This document shows positions 52,392-61,133 of a DNA stretch of 64,000 nucleotides, piece by piece. Every line of letters starts with the position of its first letter. The first letter of the stretch is position 1. The position numbers and the translations under genes are program-made. The notes beneath the pieces are model-generated. The model saw only the letters and a program-made list of their open reading frames with translations, was not told the DNA's origin and searched no databases. Source of the stretch: Paenibacillus vietnamensis (lineage in GTDB: Bacteria > Bacillota > Bacilli > Paenibacillales > Paenibacillaceae); the NCBI RefSeq assembly GCF_020169515.1, contig NZ_JAHMHW010000011.1, forward strand, positions 111,648-175,647, read 5' to 3'.

Positions 52392-54083
52392 GTGACAAAA
52401 TTGCCTCTCATATTCGAAACACGCTGTGTAAGCTCGCTGAGTAAAGTATTCGCCGATACGGAGCTTCAAGACTCTGCCGTATGCGAAGGGACGGCGCTTT
52501 GGAAGGAGACTTATTCTTTCCAAGTCGCTTACCGTTCCTCCAGATTAATCAAGCCTCTCCAGATCAAGGTGGATTCCCGGCTCTTGCCCTATCTTTCTAT
52601 CCGGACGGTCGGGTTATCGCCTTCGGAGCTGCCGGTTTACAGCAATCCGGACTCCGGTTATCTGCGAACGGCGCCGGGCTTATATCCGGATCCGTTATAT
52701 CCGCTTTCGGAGGGACTTCGTGCCATGCCCGGCCAATGGAGAGCAGTATGGGTTACCATATCCTTGCCTTCTAAGGCAGACTTCGATTCGGCAATAATAG
52801 GTCCAAGCTCATTGTTTACGATCGATCTGCAGTTTTCAGACGCAGACGGGAACCTCTTGGGCGAGGAACATTTTACTTTGGAGGTCATGCCGGCGGAGCT
52901 GCCTGAGCAAAAATTGCTTCACACGGAATGGTTTCATTGCGACTGTATTGCGACGCATTACGGCTGCGAGGTATTTAGCGAAGAGCATTGGCAGCTCATT
53001 GACCGTTACATACGCAATGCGGCAGACCATGGGGTCAATATGCTGCTTACCCCTCTGTTTACCCCGCCGCTCGATACGGCTGTGGGAGGGGAGCGTCTGA
53101 CGGTCCAGTTAGTCGGCGTTGAGCAAACAGGCGATAATCAATATCGTTTCGACTTCAGCAGGCTGGAGCGTTGGGTTGCCATGTGCAAGGACCTGGGCAT
53201 CCGGTATTTTGAGTTTTCCCACCTGTTCACGCAATGGGGCGCGCAGCATGCGCCGAAGATCATGGCCGCTGTGGAAGGCGAGGAGAAACGGATCTTCGGA
53301 TGGGAAACGGAAGCGGCAGGCGAACCGTATCGGCAATTTCTGGACCAATTCCTGCCTGAACTCGTGCGTTTTATCCGCTCCCGCGGCTTGGAGAAGCAAG
53401 TGTATTTCCATGTCTCGGATGAACCGGTTACGCATCAACTGGACAGCTATAAGCAGGCAAGCGATATTTTAAAAAGCCACTTATCCGATTTCGCGTTCCT
53501 GGAGGCGCTTTCGGATTACGAATTTTACGAGCATGGCCTTGTTCCGGTCCCGATTCCCTCCAACGATCATATCGAGCCCTTTCTCGAACATGGCGTCGAG
53601 CCTTTATGGACCTACTATTGCTGCGGTCAGCATCGGGAGGTTTCCAACCGGTTTTTCAGCATGCCGTCCTCGCGAAACCGGGTATTGGGCGTACAGCTGT
53701 ATAAATTCGGCATCCAGGGGTTTCTGCACTGGGGCTATAATTTCTGGTACTCGCAATATGCGACGAGAGCGATCGATCCTTTCCGGGTCACCGACGCGGA
53801 TTGCGCCTTTGCATCCGGGGATCCGTTCGTCGTTTATCCCGGGCAGGACGGACCGATTGATTCGATTCGATGGGAGGTATTCCGTGAGGCGCTGCAGGAT
53901 TTGCGCGCATTGGAATTGTTTGAATCTCTGGCGGGAAGAACGAAGGCGATGGCGCTGCTGGAAGAGAATCTGAAGGATGGATTGACCTTCAAGACATACC
54001 CTTCAGATCCTGGCTGGCTGCTTCATACCCGGGAGAGGATCAATCGAGCGATAAAGGCAATGTCAGTGCCGGTAACCGGATGA
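52392..54083 (+). CDS. DUF4091-domain (GH123-like) protein
   Basis: 563 residues. It resembles DUF4091/GH123-type glycosidase-like proteins: an N-terminal beta domain, then an (alpha/beta) barrel with YFEFSHLFTQWG, KQVYFHVSDEPVTHQLDSY (likely the acidic pair in SDEP) and LWTYYCCGQH. Start is GTG 52392, eight bases after AGAGGAG. No signal peptide, so it would act on imported oligosaccharide. It heads the operon with a phosphoesterase and a fucosidase. Substrate (perhaps N-acetylhexosamine-containing) is inferred only. Confidence 0.8.
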   Translation: MTKLPLIFETRCVSSLSKVFADTELQDSAVCEGTALWKETYSFQVAYRSSRLIKPLQIKVDSRLLPYLSIRTVGLSPSELPVYSNPDSGYLRTAPGLYPDPLYPLSEGLRAMPGQWRAVWVTISLPSKADFDSAIIGPSSLFTIDLQFSDADGNLLGEEHFTLEVMPAELPEQKLLHTEWFHCDCIATHYGCEVFSEEHWQLIDRYIRNAADHGVNMLLTPLFTPPLDTAVGGERLTVQLVGVEQTGDNQYRFDFSRLERWVAMCKDLGIRYFEFSHLFTQWGAQHAPKIMAAVEGEEKRIFGWETEAAGEPYRQFLDQFLPELVRFIRSRGLEKQVYFHVSDEPVTHQLDSYKQASDILKSHLSDFAFLEALSDYEFYEHGLVPVPIPSNDHIEPFLEHGVEPLWTYYCCGQHREVSNRFFSMPSSRNRVLGVQLYKFGIQGFLHWGYNFWYSQYATRAIDPFRVTDADCAFASGDPFVVYPGQDGPIDSIRWEVFREALQDLRALELFESLAGRTKAMALLEENLKDGLTFKTYPSDPGWLLHTRERINRAIKAMSVPVTG

Positions 54084-54095
54084 GGAGAGGGACGG

Positions 54096-55061
54096 ATGGG
54101 GAAAACGATGAAGTTTCGTGATGACGGCACATTTGTCATCGTTCAATTTTCCGATGTGGAGTTTATTGACGAAGAGGACCACAACCCGGAAACCCGCCAG
54201 CAAAATCTGATGACGAGGGCTGCGATGGAAGGTGTCATCGAGCACGAAAAGCCCGACCTGATCGTATTTGCGGGGGATGTTACCGCAAGCGCAAGGGGAA
54301 AGGATCCCATCCAATCCTTTCGGATGGCGGTAGCCGCAGCGGAAGAGCGCCGTATCCCTTGGGCAGCGGTTTTCGGAAATCATGATTCAGAGGGAAGCGT
54401 GCCGCGTAAACGGATGCATGAAGAACAATTGGCTTATGAATACTGTGTCGCCGAGGCGGATCCGCCTCACGTCAGCGGTGCAGGAAACTATATCGTGACA
54501 CTGCGGGGCCGGAACGACAAACCTGCCGCGGCGCTGTATTTTCTCGACAGCGGAGATTATTCGCCGATCGCTTCGCTCGGCGGTTACGACTGGATCCGCA
54601 GAGATCAGATCGAATGGTATGTCGCCGAATCCCGGAAAATGACAGAGACGAACGGCGGTAAACCTTTGCCGGCTCTCGCTTTCTTTCACATTCCGTTACC
54701 GGAATATTTCGAGGTTTGGAATAATCACGTATGTCATGGGCATTGCAAGGATCCGATCAGCTCGCCTCAAATCAATTCAGGATTTTTCGCCGCAATGGTG
54801 GAAATGGGAGACGTCATGGGAACGTTCGCCGGCCATGATCATGCTAACGATTTCTGCGGGATGCTTCACGGTATCCGTCTCTGTTACGGCCGTTCCACTC
54901 GATATGTAAGCTATGTAGACGGCATCCGGAAGGATTGGTTTCCGACAGGAGCAAGGGTTATCCGTTTGCAAGCCGGCGAACGCGATTTCCACACCTGGAT
55001 ACGTCAGAATGACGGCACGGTTGCCGTACTTCCCGAACATCGGCCTGGGTTGACCGGTTAA
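54096..55061 (+). CDS. Metallophosphoesterase with altered first motif
   Basis: 321 residues of the calcineurin-like superfamily (Dcr2-type). GD in VFAGDVTAS, GNHD in VFGNHDSEG, His in AFFHIPLPEY and GHDH in FAGHDHANDF are present. The first motif, normally DxH, reads Asp20-Val-Glu22 (QFSDVEFIDEE): the histidine is replaced by Glu. Metal binding at site 1 may therefore differ. It lies 12 bases after the DUF4091 gene and before the fucosidase gene, so it probably acts in the same glycan pathway. Confidence 0.85.
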   Translation: MGKTMKFRDDGTFVIVQFSDVEFIDEEDHNPETRQQNLMTRAAMEGVIEHEKPDLIVFAGDVTASARGKDPIQSFRMAVAAAEERRIPWAAVFGNHDSEGSVPRKRMHEEQLAYEYCVAEADPPHVSGAGNYIVTLRGRNDKPAAALYFLDSGDYSPIASLGGYDWIRRDQIEWYVAESRKMTETNGGKPLPALAFFHIPLPEYFEVWNNHVCHGHCKDPISSPQINSGFFAAMVEMGDVMGTFAGHDHANDFCGMLHGIRLCYGRSTRYVSYVDGIRKDWFPTGARVIRLQAGERDFHTWIRQNDGTVAVLPEHRPGLTG

Positions 55062-55100
55062 GGCGATAGATGCAGGAGGCCGAAAAAAGTTTAGTGATCT

Positions 55101-55114
55101 TGATAGCGCTTCCT
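55101..55114 (+). promoter_or_regulatory. Weak cre-like site before the fucosidase gene
   Basis: TGATAGCGCTTCCT shares the ten-base core of the site at 29068 but has three mismatches to the consensus. Confidence 0.3.
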
Positions 55115-55155
55115 CCAAAGATGGAGGCAACTTATTCGATGAGAGGAGAAACAGG

Positions 55156-56406
55156 ATGAATCATAATACGAAACTCGCACAGCCTACGCCTCAGCAGATG
55201 GCATGGCAGGATTTGGAGCTGGGTATGTTCTTTCATTTTGGCATTAATACCTTTTGCGATCAGGAATGGGGGGAAGGGACGGATTCGCCGCAACTGTTCA
55301 ATCCGAAGGAGCTTGATGTCCGCCAATGGATACGCACGGCTAAGGAAGCCGGCTTTAAATATGTGATCTTGACGGCAAAGCATCATGACGGTTTCTGTCT
55401 ATGGCCGACGAATACGACCGATTATTCCGTGAAGTCAAGCCCTTGGAAAGATGGAAAGGGCGACGTCGTCCGCGAGGTGGCAGATGCTTGCCGTGAAGAG
55501 GACATACTGCTCGGACTCTATGTATCGCCTTGGGACCGGAATGCTCTTTGCTACGGCGATCCGGATGCCTATGACGACTTTTATGCCGAACAATTAACCG
55601 AATTGCTGACGGGATATGGTCCGCTGGTTGAAGTCTGGTTCGACGGGGCGGGGTCGGAAGGGCGAAAGTATGACTGGGCGCGCATTATTGGGCTGGTGAA
55701 ACGCCATCAACCGGATGCGATGATCTTTAACATGGGAGCGCCTACGATTCGCTGGGTCGGCAATGAGGATGGCGTCGCTCCGTACCCGTGCTGGAATACC
55801 GCTGAAAGCGCCAGAGTCAGCATGTTCACAAGCGACATGAATACTTGGATGGAAGAGACGCCCGCATGGGTCCCCGCCGAATGCGACGTGCCTATCCGCA
55901 AGCGTCATTGGTTCTGGCATCCGAATGATGAACAGAGCCTGCATTCGCTCGAGCATCTATTGGACTTGTATTACCGTTCCGTCGGTCACGGCACGACGCT
56001 GCTGCTGAATGTGTCTCCGGATAATCGGGGACTGCTGCCGGAGGCAGATGTAAGCCGGGTGCTGGAATTAGGCGCGGAGATTCGGCACCGATTCGGCAAT
56101 CCATTGTCCGAGACGCGGGGCAGCGGCAATGAGATCATACTTGAATGCGGGAAAGAACAAGAGATCGATCATGTCGTGACGATGGAAGACATTGCTTATG
56201 GCGAGCGGGTCAGGCATTACATCGTCGAAGCCGAGATGGCCGGCGATTGGGCACCTGTTGCCGGGGGCAGCGCAATTGGACATAAGAAGATCGACCGTAT
56301 CGAACCGCCTGTCCGTACGAGCCGAATCAGACTGCGCGTATTGGAGTCAGTTGAATCTCCGGAGATTCGTTCGCTGTCGGTCTTCGGTCCTTTAGGCCGA
56401 GTGTAG
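55156..56406 (+). CDS. GH29 alpha-L-fucosidase
   Basis: 416 residues. MAWQDLELGMFFHFGINTF, YVILTAKHHDGFCLWPT and EVWFDGAG (nucleophile Asp near residue 160) are GH29 hallmarks. It releases L-fucose from oligosaccharides. No signal peptide, so cytoplasmic. The C-terminal 100 residues form a beta domain typical of family members. ATG 55156 follows GAGGAG. A strong hairpin follows, ending this operon. Confidence 0.92.
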   Translation: MNHNTKLAQPTPQQMAWQDLELGMFFHFGINTFCDQEWGEGTDSPQLFNPKELDVRQWIRTAKEAGFKYVILTAKHHDGFCLWPTNTTDYSVKSSPWKDGKGDVVREVADACREEDILLGLYVSPWDRNALCYGDPDAYDDFYAEQLTELLTGYGPLVEVWFDGAGSEGRKYDWARIIGLVKRHQPDAMIFNMGAPTIRWVGNEDGVAPYPCWNTAESARVSMFTSDMNTWMEETPAWVPAECDVPIRKRHWFWHPNDEQSLHSLEHLLDLYYRSVGHGTTLLLNVSPDNRGLLPEADVSRVLELGAEIRHRFGNPLSETRGSGNEIILECGKEQEIDHVVTMEDIAYGERVRHYIVEAEMAGDWAPVAGGSAIGHKKIDRIEPPVRTSRIRLRVLESVESPEIRSLSVFGPLGRV

Positions 56407-56426
56407 AACCATATGAAGCATTCATG

Positions 56427-56460
56427 CCTCGATACTGAATCGGTATCGGGGTTCTTCGAT
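56427..56460 (+). terminator. Terminator of the fucosidase operon
   Basis: CCTCGATAC...GTATCGGGG hairpin followed by TTCTTCGATTTG. Confidence 0.65.
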
Positions 56461-56504
56461 TTGTATCGCCCGGGAAATGCCACGGCGACCTCTTTATTCA
56501 AGTA

Positions 56505-56533
56505 TTGTATTGTTTGTTTAATGATACTAAAAT
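56505..56533 (+). promoter_or_regulatory. Promoter of the membrane AraC regulator
   Basis: TTGTAT (56505-56510), 17-base spacer, TAAAAT (56528-56533), 72 bases before the start codon. Confidence 0.55.
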
Positions 56534-56604
56534 TTCAGATAAGGGGTGGCTGCCAAACAGAAAGCGATGGCTCCAAATATTCCGGAGTGAGTGAGGGCAA
56601 AAAT

Positions 56605-58836
56605 ATGAGCAAATCATGGTTTAACCGGCTTCTTCTTTCCTATATGCCGATATTTATTATCGTGGTCACCTTTACCTTTTTCGTTTTTTTTCAACTCATC
56701 AGTGAACAGGGCCGCAAAGAGGCTATCAATGCCAACAGTATGTTGTCATTGCAAGCGATGCGTTTAATAGACACGTCCTTAAGGGCTATCGATAATATGG
56801 TTATGAATGAATCCATCAATAGCAAGCCGCTTATCGATTTTTTCAATAGCAAGGAGGGCGGAGATCCGTACGTCAACATAAGCGCTGTTATGAAAATGAA
56901 AGAACTGATTGCCTATTATCCGCTGATCGATTCCATCTATCTTGTTCGTTACGATGACCAGGTTGTGTTAAGTAATGCAACGAACGGGCATATCGGATCG
57001 TACCCGGACAAATCCTTTATCGAGCAGAACCGGATGTCGATCTCTCAGAAGTGGACGGACTCGCGGACGTTCCGTCAATTTTCCGTTTTGGAGGGCAAAA
57101 AGGTTGTCAGTCTGGTAAGGGGTGTCCCATTCATGACGAACAAAAAAGGCATGATTGTCGTGAATGTGGCAACGGACTCCTTGCAGCGATTAGTTAATGA
57201 GCTGTACGATTCGGAAGTGAGCTTTATCCAGATTAACGACGGGGCTGGCAACGGACTGCTTAAACAGTCGGAGCCTTTAGAATCTATGCGCGTATTTGCG
57301 AATTATAAGTCGAGCTATTCGAATTGGTCCTATATAAGCGGGTTTGTTCAGGGCACTTTCATACAAACGGTATCTTTACTTTATAATGCTTGGTTTGTTA
57401 TCGGACTTATCATGATCGGCGCGGGTCTCTTATGGATCATATATATAACCAGGCGTAATGCCAGGCCGGTTGAACAGATTGTCTCACGCTTTAGCGGGTA
57501 TATGCTGCCGCTTGCCGGAGGAAGAACGAATGCCGGACGAATTGATGAATTCGTATTTATCGAATCCGCTCTTGACAATTTGACGGAGCAGGCCAAACAG
57601 TATCAGCAGCAATACAAGGAGGACCTTCATTTGCGTACTCGCAACCTGTTCCATCAGCTGATAGAAGAAGGAACAGCGCTGACGCTGGAGGTTTGGCAGC
57701 GCGAAGCGGAAAGGCTGCAGCTGCCGTCGCCTTCGAAGATTCATTCCCTTATCGTCTTGGAAATAGACAAGTATGGAGAATTTTGCAGCAGCTATTCACG
57801 TCATGATCAAAATCTGCTGAAGTTTGCCTTGCGCAGCATTACTTATGAACAGTCTTCACGGTTCGGATACGACTGCTGGGCTGAATGGACAGCCTCATCC
57901 CGCCTCAGCGTCATTTTGTTCGAGAATGGAGACGAGGTTGACGGCAAACGGCTGGTTCAGCTAAGCGACAGCATCCGCGGTTGGACGGAGCAGAATATGA
58001 AATTTACAATTAGCATAGGGATGGGGGATCCGTCCTTACATTTATCCGATATCGCAAAATCCTTTCATCAAGCATTGGATGCGCTTGATTATAAGATGGT
58101 TCTGGGAGAAAATCGCCTCATTACTCGAGAAGATATGATGAGTCAAGGCCAAGTTGAAGTATACTCCTATCTCGGAATCATTCGTTCTGCCGCACATTCT
58201 TTCCGTAAATCAGAAGACAGTTGGAAAGCGCTGTTGGACGATATGTTTAGCCAGCTGAAGCAGGGCTTATTGACCAAGGACGAGATCATGAATATTATGA
58301 ATTACTTGATCTACAGTTTAGGACGCGAATTGTCGGGGCTCGGCAAGGAGTTTCAGGACGAATGGGAGAACGAAGCCCTGCCGGTTCTAACGGATAAACT
58401 GGATAAATGCAATTCTTTGGAGGATATGCGTGAAGCTATAATCGTTAAAATGTCAGAGCTTGCGGATACGCTTGCAGATATGCGCTACAACGGGCAGCAT
58501 GCGGGAATTATTAAGGAAATGCGCAGCTTTATAGAAGCGGAATACGTGAATCCAAACATGTCCCTTGAATATTTAAGCGAGAAATTCAATATTAATGCGA
58601 AATATGTGAGCAAGCTGTTTAAGGAAACAACGGGACAGAAGTTCATCGATTTCTTAATAGACATTCGCTTAAATGAAGCGAAAAGGCTTTTGGCCGAAAC
58701 GCGGCGGCCAGTTCAGGAAATTGCGGAAGACGTAGGCTACGCGAGCGCGATATCGTTCACCAGAGTATTCAAGAAAGTCGTCGGATCTTCGCCTGGCGAA
58801 TACCGTTCAGAGTCGCTGAAGAAGCATAACGGTTGA
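56605..58836 (+). CDS. Membrane-bound AraC-family regulator (YtdP/YesS-like)
   Basis: 743 residues. An N-terminal membrane span (about residues 8-28), an extracytoplasmic dCache-like domain, a second span (about 260-283), a cytoplasmic linker and a C-terminal AraC HTH domain (SLEYLSEKFNINAKYVSKLFKETTG and VQEIAEDVGYASAISFTRVFKKVVGSSPGEYR). Such proteins sense extracellular sugar or a binding protein and activate neighbouring LplABC-type genes. ATG 56605 has GAGGG upstream; an in-frame extension to 56413 lacks one. It directly precedes the transporter operon. Confidence 0.88.
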   Translation: MSKSWFNRLLLSYMPIFIIVVTFTFFVFFQLISEQGRKEAINANSMLSLQAMRLIDTSLRAIDNMVMNESINSKPLIDFFNSKEGGDPYVNISAVMKMKELIAYYPLIDSIYLVRYDDQVVLSNATNGHIGSYPDKSFIEQNRMSISQKWTDSRTFRQFSVLEGKKVVSLVRGVPFMTNKKGMIVVNVATDSLQRLVNELYDSEVSFIQINDGAGNGLLKQSEPLESMRVFANYKSSYSNWSYISGFVQGTFIQTVSLLYNAWFVIGLIMIGAGLLWIIYITRRNARPVEQIVSRFSGYMLPLAGGRTNAGRIDEFVFIESALDNLTEQAKQYQQQYKEDLHLRTRNLFHQLIEEGTALTLEVWQREAERLQLPSPSKIHSLIVLEIDKYGEFCSSYSRHDQNLLKFALRSITYEQSSRFGYDCWAEWTASSRLSVILFENGDEVDGKRLVQLSDSIRGWTEQNMKFTISIGMGDPSLHLSDIAKSFHQALDALDYKMVLGENRLITREDMMSQGQVEVYSYLGIIRSAAHSFRKSEDSWKALLDDMFSQLKQGLLTKDEIMNIMNYLIYSLGRELSGLGKEFQDEWENEALPVLTDKLDKCNSLEDMREAIIVKMSELADTLADMRYNGQHAGIIKEMRSFIEAEYVNPNMSLEYLSEKFNINAKYVSKLFKETTGQKFIDFLIDIRLNEAKRLLAETRRPVQEIAEDVGYASAISFTRVFKKVVGSSPGEYRSESLKKHNG

Positions 58837-58910
58837 GTTAAGATGGAGTCGAAAATGGTTAAGCCCTAGAAAATTGTTAAATAATTGATAGGAAAGTGAA
58901 TGGCATAATG

Positions 58911-58947
58911 GCGGCAGCACCTTGTGTATCGGGTGCTGCCGTTTCTT
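58911..58947 (+). terminator. Hairpin terminator after the regulator
   Basis: CGGCAGCACC...GGGTGCTGCCG stem followed by TTTCTTCT. Confidence 0.7.
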
Positions 58948-58993
58948 CTGAGGCAGCGATTGCGAAAAAGATTAAGCTTGATATTAATGTATC

Positions 58994-59044
58994 TTGCGGC
59001 TTTGTGCGGGCAGCTTATAGAATGATCACATGAAAGCGCAATCA
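58994..59044 (+). promoter_or_regulatory. Promoter and cre site of the LplB-type transporter operon
   Basis: TTGCGG (58994-58999), 16 bases, TATAGA (59016-59021). TGAAAGCGCAATCA (59031-59044) matches the CcpA consensus TGWAANCGNTNWCA except for one position, located just after the predicted transcription start, where CcpA would block elongation or initiation. Confidence 0.6.
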
Positions 59045-59075
59045 ATAACGAGGCTGAAAAAAAGGAGGTAAGCCC

Positions 59076-60041
59076 ATGTCCAAACTTCATCATGAAATGC
59101 ATCCCGTCTCCCTGCTTCCCATGCAAGCAGCGAGACGAAAAGAGGCCTTGCGCAAGATGTTGCGTCATTGGCAGCTGTATCTTGTCATCCTATTGCCTAT
59201 TTCTTATCTCATTATTTTCAAATATGTACCTATGGCTGGCATTATGATCGCCTTCAAAGACTATAACGTCGTCAAAGGCATCTGGGGAAGTTCATGGGTC
59301 GGACTGAAATACTTTCATCAGTTTTTCGAATCCCCTAACTTCTGGCTGTACATGAAAAACACGCTGGGCATTAGCCTTTACGGCTTGCTTGTCGGGTTTC
59401 CGGCTCCCATTATCCTGGCGCTTGCTCTCAATGAAGTGCGCAATGGCCTGTTCAAGAAAAGCGTGCAGCTGGTCTCTTATGCGCCTTACTTCATTTCGAC
59501 AGTTATTATGGTATCCATTATTGTTGTGAACTTGACTCCGAATGTAGGCATGGTAAGCAAGCTGTTCCAGATGCTCGGCGTGGAAAATACAAACTTTATG
59601 GGTATCCCGTCATTGTTTAAATCCATCTATGTCTGGTCTGATGTATGGCAGCATACCGGGTACGGGGCCATCATCTATATTGCGGCATTAGCGGGTGTCA
59701 ATCCTGAGTTATATGAAGCCGCAAAAGTGGACGGAGCATCGAGAATCCAAAAAATAATCAACGTCGATATTCCGAGCCTGATTCCGGTATCTGTCATTCT
59801 TCTCATTCTTAATCTGGGAAATCTGATGAAGCTCGGCTTCGAGAAAATATATCTGATGCAAAATCCGCTTAATCTGGCCACTTCCGAGGTCATTTCCACT
59901 TACGTGTACAAAGTGGGACTGCTTGGTTCGAGCTTCAGCTTTTCGGCGGCTATCGGAGTCTTTAACTCGGTCATTAATCTGGTTTTGCTTGTTGTCGTTA
60001 ACTTTATAGCCAGAAAGCTGTCCAACAATAGCCTGTGGTAA
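59076..60041 (+). CDS. LplB-type sugar ABC permease
   Basis: 321 residues with six predicted membrane spans. MAGIMIAFKDYNVVKGIWGS and the EAA loop YEAAKVDGASRIQKIINVDIPSLIP are typical of the LplB/YteP group, which serves complex oligosaccharides such as rhamnogalacturonan fragments. AAGGAGG precedes the ATG. It pairs with the next permease and the downstream binding protein. No ATPase gene is present. Confidence 0.92.
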   Translation: MSKLHHEMHPVSLLPMQAARRKEALRKMLRHWQLYLVILLPISYLIIFKYVPMAGIMIAFKDYNVVKGIWGSSWVGLKYFHQFFESPNFWLYMKNTLGISLYGLLVGFPAPIILALALNEVRNGLFKKSVQLVSYAPYFISTVIMVSIIVVNLTPNVGMVSKLFQMLGVENTNFMGIPSLFKSIYVWSDVWQHTGYGAIIYIAALAGVNPELYEAAKVDGASRIQKIINVDIPSLIPVSVILLILNLGNLMKLGFEKIYLMQNPLNLATSEVISTYVYKVGLLGSSFSFSAAIGVFNSVINLVLLVVVNFIARKLSNNSLW

Positions 60042-60109
60042 TTTGCGTTACGGCTCCAAATCCTTAATCCAAACCCGCCAAGCCCGGTTACGGGCGGAAA
60101 GGAGTCATG

Positions 60110-61009
60110 ATGGCTAGAACCGTATCCATTCGAGAGTCGGGCGGAGACCGCTTGTTCATGGTTTTGGTCTATGCGTTTCTGACCTTTGTCCTGCTAGTTG
60201 TGCTGCTGCCGCTTCTCTACATCGTAAGTTCTTCATTCAGTTCGCCGCAGGCTGTCGTCTCGGGCAAAGTATGGCTGTTTCCGGTCCAATTTACGCTGGA
60301 CGGATATAAGGCCGTTTTTAACAACCCGCAGATCGGCAGCGGATTTTTGAATTCTCTGTTCTACACAGTCGTCGGCACGTTAATTAATGTTGTCCTGACG
60401 GTAATGCTTGCTTATCCCTTGGCAAGAAAGACATTCCACGGACGGAATATCTTTATGGTGTTGTTAGTCATTACCATGATGTTCGAAGGAGGACTTATTC
60501 CGTATTATTTGGTCGTGAAGGAACTGAATCTGCTGGATACCCGGTGGGCGATGATTTTGCCGGGAGCGCTGGCCGTATTTCAAGTCATTATAGCGAGAAC
60601 CTTCTTCCAGTCGACCATTCCCGATGAGCTGTCCGAGGCTGCCGATTTGGACGGCTGCAGCGACATTCGTTTTATATTCAGTATCGTGTTACCGCTTTCC
60701 AAACCAATATTGGCCGTTATGACGCTAATGTATGCGGTAGGCCATTGGAATGCATATTTCGATGCTCTTATATTCCTGCGTTCCCCGGATCTGTTCCCAT
60801 TACAGATCGTGCTGCGCAACGTGCTTATTCTGAATACGATTGATGCGTCCATGGTTGCCAATGCGAATCAGATGCTGGCCCAGCAAGGATTAAAGGACCT
60901 GTTGAAATATTCATTGATCGTCATTGCCAGCGGTCCGGTGCTCATTATCTATCCGTTTGTTCAGAAATATTTTGTTAAAGGCGTCATGATCGGTTCGTTG
61001 AAAGGCTAA
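60110..61009 (+). CDS. LplC/YtcP-type sugar ABC permease
   Basis: 299 residues with six membrane spans and the EAA loop SEAADLDGCSDIRFIFSIVLPLSKP. LYIVSSSFSSPQAVVSGKVWLFP is typical of the YtcP/LplC subfamily. I choose ATG 60110 because GGAG is five bases away; ATG 60107 is only two bases away. It lies 68 bases after the first permease; an SBP gene follows. Confidence 0.92.
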   Translation: MARTVSIRESGGDRLFMVLVYAFLTFVLLVVLLPLLYIVSSSFSSPQAVVSGKVWLFPVQFTLDGYKAVFNNPQIGSGFLNSLFYTVVGTLINVVLTVMLAYPLARKTFHGRNIFMVLLVITMMFEGGLIPYYLVVKELNLLDTRWAMILPGALAVFQVIIARTFFQSTIPDELSEAADLDGCSDIRFIFSIVLPLSKPILAVMTLMYAVGHWNAYFDALIFLRSPDLFPLQIVLRNVLILNTIDASMVANANQMLAQQGLKDLLKYSLIVIASGPVLIIYPFVQKYFVKGVMIGSLKG

Positions 61010-61133
61010 ACAGGAATGATTCCGTTAAGGGGGGATGGAGCGCCCTTGGGACCGGGGCGGTCATACAGATTCAGAATTAACACGATTTCATGCCTCAGGG
61101 AGTGTCAACGATATAACAAGGAGGAGTCGTTCG

